Shown here piece after piece: positions 7,116 through 11,514 of a stretch of DNA of 11,514 nt (the first letter of the stretch is position 1; every line of letters begins with the position of its first letter). This DNA is from Saccoglossus kowalevskii. Lineage: Eukaryota; Hemichordata; Enteropneusta; Harrimaniidae. The stretch spans positions 152,573 through 164,086 of the forward strand of contig NW_003148775.1 of NCBI RefSeq assembly GCF_000003605.2, given 5' to 3'. The translations under genes and the position numbers were made by a program. The notes below the pieces were generated by a model. The model was not told the origin of the DNA, did not search any database, and saw nothing but the letters and a program-made list of their open reading frames with translations.

Positions 7116-7269
7116 GCCAGAAGCTTTAACTCGATATTTTGGTGTATGTATATTTCATTTCCAGTACTATTGTCTTGTCTACCCCATTCTAGCAGTGAAA
7201 GAACCCCCTGTCCAGTGTGAGTTCTATGGTGCCCTCTCATAAGCGATAAGCAGGCCTTACACTGTGACA

Positions 7270-7274
7270 GTGCA
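7270..7274. repeat. Target site duplication, right copy (GTGCA)
   Basis: Exact match to 5115-5119, directly after the LTR end. It fixes the right boundary of the insertion. Confidence 0.8.
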
Positions 7275-8398
7275 TTCAATATTTTTATACTGGAATTTCA
7301 AAATGTTGGAACGCACTTAATAAAATTAGAAAAGATAATCATTATCATTCACAATTTATTTTTAATGAACCAAATTTTAATAATCCCATGCTTTTACAAT
7401 CAAACACAGATAAACCATTTTTTATTTGAAGGCTATTTAATGTCGGACATCGTCACAATAGGCGACTTATCGACCACACAATACATAGTATAAGAGTACC
7501 TAGTTACATGTTATTCTGAATGTTTGGTCCCAGAGGCCACTTTTCTTCTCTCTGATAGCATTGTTTGTCTTCATACCTGACAAGTGTAAACAAGTTATAA
7601 GTGCCTAACTTACAGATATGCAAATGATTTTTCCATGTCTGCCCTACTACGGTGCCTTCTATATATGAGATAAACTGAACTTCCAAGGTGAAATTGGCCC
7701 TAATTTCAAAGCTTGCTTTGCAGTGCCCTCTACTAAAAAGTAATGTGGTATACAGTGGAGAATATGACACATGACTTTCCTTCTCGCACAAGGCACATAG
7801 ACTACTATAATTTTCAGCTGCTATTGTAAAACTGGCAATGCATATCAGTGTCCGTTGCTAATGACGGCCAAGTAAATTTCTAATATTTGTTGCAATCTAG
7901 TATTTGGGATTGTGACGTATATTCAATTAATGAATTGGTGGTAAGTAGTCAATTTTAGCTTTGATTCTCAAAGTTATACCTGTGGTGGCGATTTTAGTTT
8001 TCAACAAATTTCATTTTATTGAATCGCTAGCAAGGATTTTCGTTTGTTTGCACATATTCAGTTGACGGCGAGGCAATATCAAATTACAACCGATCAAAAA
8101 ACAAGTGCAAATTAAAGCTGCAGGCAGCATTGGCGGGGTCCAAGCGGATTTTCAGAAAAGTTATCTGCAGAAACTTATTGAAATGGGTTGTTGATACCAA
8201 TATACCTGCTAGATGAATGTAAACACATTAAATATTTCTTTATATTTAACATCAGCATAACAATGTGACTAATAACAGTTTGGGGGTAAAATTTGAGTGT
8301 ATTGCTTATGCATCATATATGGCAATTTCTTGTGTCAGTTACATCTTTTGTTTGATGCCTTCATTATGGCACTGGTTGCACGTTCTGTTCTGCAGCAG
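7275..8398. other. AT-rich, CpG-poor non-coding stretch
   Basis: No recognisable gene. A minus-strand frame of 95 codons (7504-7791) has mixed composition but no motif I recognise and starts at TTG, not ATG. It could be a decayed exon or chance. No RNA gene was seen. Confidence 0.5.
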
Positions 8399-8569
8399 CG
8401 TTACAGATATGACAGTTATGCATAATAATGAGATCACATGACCATATATGGTCATCTGTTATTTTAATAAAATCTCTTGTTCAACATGGTTATAATAATT
8501 ATACAGAATTCATCTCCCCACTGTAACAGTGCTTGAGATATAACAGTTATGCATATTAATGAGGTTAGA
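8399..8569 (+). repeat. Direct repeat pair around AGTTATGCATA
   Basis: AGATATGACAGTTATGCATA at 8405 and AGATATAACAGTTATGCATA at 8536 differ at one of 20 positions. Similarity continues into AATGAG, with weak similarity before it. The offset is 131 bp. This suggests an old tandem duplication or two copies of a small repeat. Confidence 0.65.
8438..8455. promoter_or_regulatory. 18-bp perfect palindrome with CArG core
   Basis: ATGACCATATATGGTCAT is its own reverse complement. The centre CCATATATGG fits the CC(A/T)6GG consensus of the SRF/MADS-box site. It lies between the two copies of the 131-bp repeat. No gene is adjacent, so function is unproven. Confidence 0.35.
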
Positions 8570-8727
8570 AGCCCCTACCCCATGGGCGCCCAGCCACAGG
8601 ACCTAGCCATTCAGTTGAAAAAATTTATCTGAAGAATACACATACAAATTTTCACCCCAATCAGACCAATACAACACATGTTATTGCCCATTTCCCGTTT
8701 TCCCCAAATCCAATTGTATTATCATAG

Positions 8728-9160
8728 AAGGCGTCCAAAACACGTGACTGATCGGAACTTTATTGTTTGTTTCATATGCAGCTATGACTAGACATGTTAT
8801 AGGCTAAATGCCCAGCTAATAGGTTGAAGCTCCATTGAGAAACAAATGCCGAAAACTTTAGTCCCTTTTGTATAAAATCAAAAATGGCGGCCAAACCACA
8901 TGCCTAATCTGAAATTTGTTTAGGTTTTTGAAAGACTTCAATATACAGATGCCAGGCAGCAATCTAGAAGATAATCACATAAGTAATGCATGAGTAAAAA
9001 GCTACTTCCTGTTTAGAAGAAATCCAAAATGGCGGCTAAACCATGTAACCAATCATAATAAATTTCACAAACTTAAATGTGCTTCATATATAGAAGCCAA
9101 ATACTATATATGCGAGCATTTTACTTGATGGTTCTGAAACAGAAGATTTTCAAGTGTTTT
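8728..9160. repeat. Three diverged tandem copies of a roughly 150-bp repeat
   Basis: Anchors are GGCGTCCAAAACACGTGAC near 8730, GGCGGCCAAACCACATGCC near 8887 and GGCGGCTAAACCATGTAACC near 9032. They are 147-157 bp apart and each is followed by a similar AT-rich segment with an ATATGCAG/ATACAGATGCC/ATAGAAGCC-like block. Divergence is high, so the array is old. The units start approximately at 8728, 8883 and 9030. Confidence 0.55.
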
Positions 9161-9167
9161 TTGACGT

Positions 9168-9207
9168 TTTGTATTTATTATTATTTCACAAAATAATAAA
9201 ATACAAG
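9168..9207. repeat. AT-rich imperfect inverted repeat
   Basis: TTGTATTTATTATTATTT at the left and AAAATAATAAAATACAA at the right are complementary apart from a small indel. It lies about 50 bp before the DIRS relic. Low complexity makes chance plausible. Confidence 0.45.
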
Positions 9208-9253
9208 ACACACACAAATAATGAGAAAAACACGGAAAACAAAAAAACATGAA

Positions 9254-10262
9254 ACGGGTGGCCGGCGTCCAGTTCTGGACCTAGGCAGACTGAATCAGTA
9301 CGTGCTCCTTGATCGGTTCCACATGGAGACGCCATTCAGGGTTTTCTTCATCCACCCTTTCGACTGGCTAGCCCGACTAGACTGAAGCAGGCCTACCTGC
9401 ACATACCGATGCACCCAGCGAGTTGCCACCTCTTTCGAATCGCCCAGCAGGGCCAAGTATTGAAATTTCGGGTGTCCACCAGAGTGATGAAACAGGTAGT
9501 GTGACTGGTTACTACACAGCCCGGTCAAGGGGTTATTAGCCAAACATGCAGGCTAACACAGGATTTGTTCACCAGTTGGGCACTTTAGTAAATCGACAAG
9601 TCCCATCTCGACCCAACGCACAGTTGGTGTTCCTTCGAATGGAGTTTGACACATAGGTAAGCTTGGTATAGCTATTTCAAGCGTGTTGCTTAGCACTAAG
9701 CAGCCTAGGTGAACGCCTAGTGTCCCTCCCACAGCAAATGCGGATCATTGGAATGATGACCTCAGTTTGAAGGGTGGTTCCGCAGGCCGTACTACGCAGC
9801 CGCCCGGTACAATGCTTGTTGTTACAATGCCAAGCTCTCCTATGGGAACTAGATAAGTGAGTTTTGATCTTTGACCAAGTGAAATAAGCCCTGCCCTGGT
9901 GGTCGTCACTGGCCAACCTCGAACAGGGGGCCCTTTGGATCTACTCACCGCAGGTATGACTCTGGTAACAGATGCCTTCCTTCATGGTTGGGGAGCGCAC
10001 CTATTGAACGAACAAGCCCAAGGACATGGCCGCAGCATTAGTTTCGGGACCACCATATCAACCGGCTCGAACTGAAAGCAGTGCACTTAGCACTACCACA
10101 CTTTCTACCCATAGTTCAAGACCACAGAGTCCGGTTCCGCACAGGCAATGCAATGGTGGTCCCTTCAAGAAAAATGTGGAGCTAACCGCACACCACCTTC
10201 CAGGGGTGAGGAACAGTTTGGCAGATGTCCTTTCAGGGCGGCTCTGTCTCCAGAACATCTAG
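9254..10262 (+). pseudogene. Degenerate DIRS-type reverse transcriptase/RNase H
   Basis: Intact relatives copy element RNA into DNA; DIRS elements then integrate by a tyrosine recombinase. Fragments in order: RPVLDLGRLNQYVLLDRFHM (fingers, frame 2 from 9254); DWLARLD then KQAYLHIPMHP after a frameshift at 9383, with the first RT catalytic Asp at 9380-9382; QQGQVLKFRV; TRVMKQVV; DWLLHSP near 9503; VNR...QLVFLRMEFDT; QGALW; then RNase H with VTDAFLHGWGAHL (Asp at 9971), HINRLELKAVHLAL (Glu at 10069), RTGNAM, and AHHLPGVRNSLADVLS (Asp at 10224). At least six frame changes or stops occur. The Y-x-DD region between TRVMK and DWLL is deleted, and the Asp normally in TDN is Gly at 10144. No recombinase follows. 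It is a dead relic; the DIRS family is my best reading of the WGAHL/HIN-LEL/LPG-N-LAD signature. Confidence 0.75.
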
Positions 10263-11240
10263 TGAACATCTAGGAAATCTAGTGGTAAAGGCTTCACTTA
10301 TTAGGGGGCCCATTGTTTTACCTGTTTTTTTGTTGAATCGACAGCTCAATTTATATTGCCTTTTTGGCGCAGTGAATTTTCTTGTTTTTTCACAATCACT
10401 TTTCATGTTTTTCCTTCGATTGCATCATACTTTAAACACTATAAAAAAAAACTAAGATCTTGCTGACTAACTTCGGCACATCAGATTGGTTCATCTTTCC
10501 ACTTAGAGCTGCCAGTTTGGAACCAAAACATATATGTTGTCATTTTGTTGAGGTCGCAAACGGGATCTTGCCTCTACGGATTTGTGATCTGTGGCATTCT
10601 CGGTCGTGATAGCGCTTTGAGGTGAGGTTGAAGCTGAGGGCAAGCGATCACAAAATGGTTTGTATGCGTCGCCCAAAAAAAGGGGAATCCCTAGCCGAAC
10701 CTAGTGATGTGTCTGTTTTTTCATGAGTGATTAAAAAAATCTCTCCCTTTTCCTTTGGTATCGAGCCAAGGCGTGCCTCCTATCACGGACTGAGAAAAAT
10801 CAAGAGTTACCATGGTAGGAGTCCCTGGTCAACTTAGTGGGATCGACGATTGAGACAAGACCTTCCAAACCGTTTATCTTTGAGGTGACGTGGATGCCGG
10901 TCAATAACTTGGAAACACCGGTGACAGGACTTTCTCCCAGTGTGGAGTGAGTTCCCCCATTCGATGTCACCGAGACCGGCAAACACCATTCCACCACTTT
11001 TGCATGGGGATCAGAGTTGCCAGTCACCACGGTTACTGATGTCAGTAAGCAGCGTATTCCAACTGGGGTGCTAACAACAACACCGAGTACCAAGGTATAA
11101 TCGATACGGCTCTTAGGGACTTATTCGGTTCAATCCATGAGACTTCATCGGTACAGACACAGCCTGAGTTCCTGTGGGGGGAATTGAGAATAGGGTTTCA
11201 CACTTATCTCAACCCTAACGAGCGTAAAGTTCAAGGCGCG
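10263..11240. other. Stretch without supported gene; possible decayed minus-strand coding at 10800-11120
   Basis: No tyrosine recombinase or other DIRS partner gene is visible after the RT/RNase H relic. An A-run lies at 10443-10451. Between 10800 and 11120 both strands have fairly open frames rich in Thr, Ser, Val and Gly. The minus frame (97 codons, opening at TTG) includes LLTSVTVVTGNSDPHAKVVE. I cannot assign either strand to a family. If the minus-strand signals to the right are an LTR, this would be where its internal region begins. Confidence 0.4.
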
Positions 11241-11301
11241 TAAAACAAGGGACGGTCGATCAAAGGAACAGGAAACAAATAAACGATATCAAGAAACTGC
11301 T

Positions 11302-11424
11302 TTTATTAACTCGTCACTGGAAAATGTTACATGTACTCGCGCACTAAAACAAGTATTCAGGCCTTTTATAGGCTTGGTAGGATCAGCCACCGCAACAAAT
11401 TTTAGCGGGCTTGGTGCTGATTGG
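11302..11424 (-). promoter_or_regulatory. Minus-strand CCAAT/TATA/AATAAA cluster, possible LTR
   Basis: Read on the minus strand, a CCAAT box (11424-11420, ACCAATCAG) is followed 50 bases later by TATAAAA (11370-11364, in CCTATAAAAGGCC). AATAAA (11307-11302) comes about 60 bases after that. A TATA box closely followed by a polyadenylation signal is typical of LTR U3-R junctions. I find no clear LTR end, primer binding site starting TGG, or partner LTR in the window. An ordinary host promoter is the alternative. Confidence 0.4.
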
Positions 11425-11514
11425 TTCATGGTGCTATGACCTATGATTGACTAATAAGAGGATAGCATTTGAAATGGCGTCTGCTATCATTTTTTGTGCT
11501 AGTTCTCTTCGAGA

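Larger units (their letters stand above)
5120..7269 (+). mobile_element. Internally deleted Ty3/gypsy-type LTR retrotransposon, Gmr1-like order
   Basis: The insertion is bounded by TGTCA and TGACA ends and by a perfect GTGCA duplication, so both outer ends are original. Contents in order: 72 bp of 5' LTR, linker plus integrase N-terminal part, RNase H C-terminus with stop, 118 bp of 3' untranslated sequence ending in a purine tract, and an 867-bp 3' LTR. Two internal deletions are implied. One runs from inside the 5' LTR through gag and protease. The other runs from the integrase core through RT and most of RNase H. Integrase lies upstream of RNase H, opposite to ordinary Ty3/gypsy elements and as in the Gmr1-like clade. 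It is non-autonomous and dead. Confidence 0.8.
6403..7269 (+). repeat. 3' LTR, apparently complete (867 bp)
   Basis: The left end TGTCAG matches the 5' LTR fragment. The right end ACTGTGACA closes with a 5-bp terminal inverted repeat (TGTCA/TGACA) and is followed by the exact duplication GTGCA. Inside are a 61-bp tandem duplication, a TATAAA box and an ATTAAA signal in the expected order for U3-R-U5. A long open frame inside (6756-7220) has no domain and is probably chance. The LTR could still act as a promoter, in principle, towards 7270 and beyond. Confidence 0.8.

Noticed and set aside
6756-7220. Plus-strand ORF of 154 codons
   Set aside because: It lies entirely inside the 3' LTR, starts at the TATA region, and has no recognisable domain.
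7504-7791. Minus-strand ORF of 95 codons
   Set aside because: Starts at TTG, no family motif; kept only as a remark in the non-coding entry.
9677-9948. Minus-strand ORFs
   Set aside because: They are antisense shadows of the DIRS-type RT relic, whose plus-strand motifs are clear.
10058-10258. Minus-strand ORF of 66 codons
   Set aside because: Antisense to the RNase H motifs of the DIRS relic.
11125-11140. GGTTCAATCC, a tRNA B-box-like string
   Set aside because: No A box at the right distance upstream and the flanking bases do not form a T-stem, so not a tRNA gene.
1-11514. CRISPR array, bacterial defence system or operon
   Set aside because: No spaced identical repeats, no adjacent prokaryote-type genes and no ribosome-site-led ORFs. 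The retroelements and composition indicate animal DNA.

Overview
The window looks like intergenic or intronic DNA of an animal with a repeat-rich genome. I see no bacterial operon structure, no intact host gene, no rRNA or tRNA, and no CRISPR array. Nearly everything recognisable is a decayed transposable element or a repeat. One element has a domain order known from the Gmr1-like group of Ty3/gypsy retrotransposons, described mainly from deuterostomes. Together with a DIRS-type relic and an L1/Tx1-type LINE relic, this suggests a marine invertebrate deuterostome such as a lancelet, hemichordate, echinoderm or tunicate. That assignment is inference.

Left part (1-2730): AT-rich DNA with two long imperfect hairpins (896-965 and 1689-1763), then three copies of one dispersed repeat family (1826-1944, 2014-2233, 2452-2660). 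Two of these end in a small gactggcgga minisatellite. Middle-left (2730-5114): no clear gene. It holds a broken L1-like LINE ORF2 segment at about 3753-4225, then an unusually CpG-dense patch (4257-4600) that begins with a TCTCGCGAGA palindrome.

Centre (5115-7274): the best-defined object is a single LTR retrotransposon insertion, 5120-7269, flanked by a perfect 5-bp target duplication (GTGCA). Its 5' LTR is cut to 72 bp, while its 3' LTR is complete at about 867 bp. Between them lie a low-complexity linker, an integrase zinc finger with the start of the catalytic core, then the last 36 codons of RNase H with a stop codon, a polypurine tract and the 3' LTR. Integrase upstream of RNase H is the reverse of the usual Ty3/gypsy order, and RNase H ends pol next to the 3' LTR, as expected for Gmr1-like elements.

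Right part (7275-11514): CpG-poor DNA carries a duplicated ATGCAT-containing segment, an 18-bp palindrome with a CArG core and three diverged copies of a roughly 150-bp tandem repeat. A heavily frameshifted DIRS-type reverse transcriptase/RNase H relic follows (9254-10262). The far right end carries minus-strand promoter-like signals (CCAAT, TATA, AATAAA) that may belong to another LTR running off the window. None of the coding relics can make a functional protein as they stand. The elements do not act together; the window is a stack of independent insertions.
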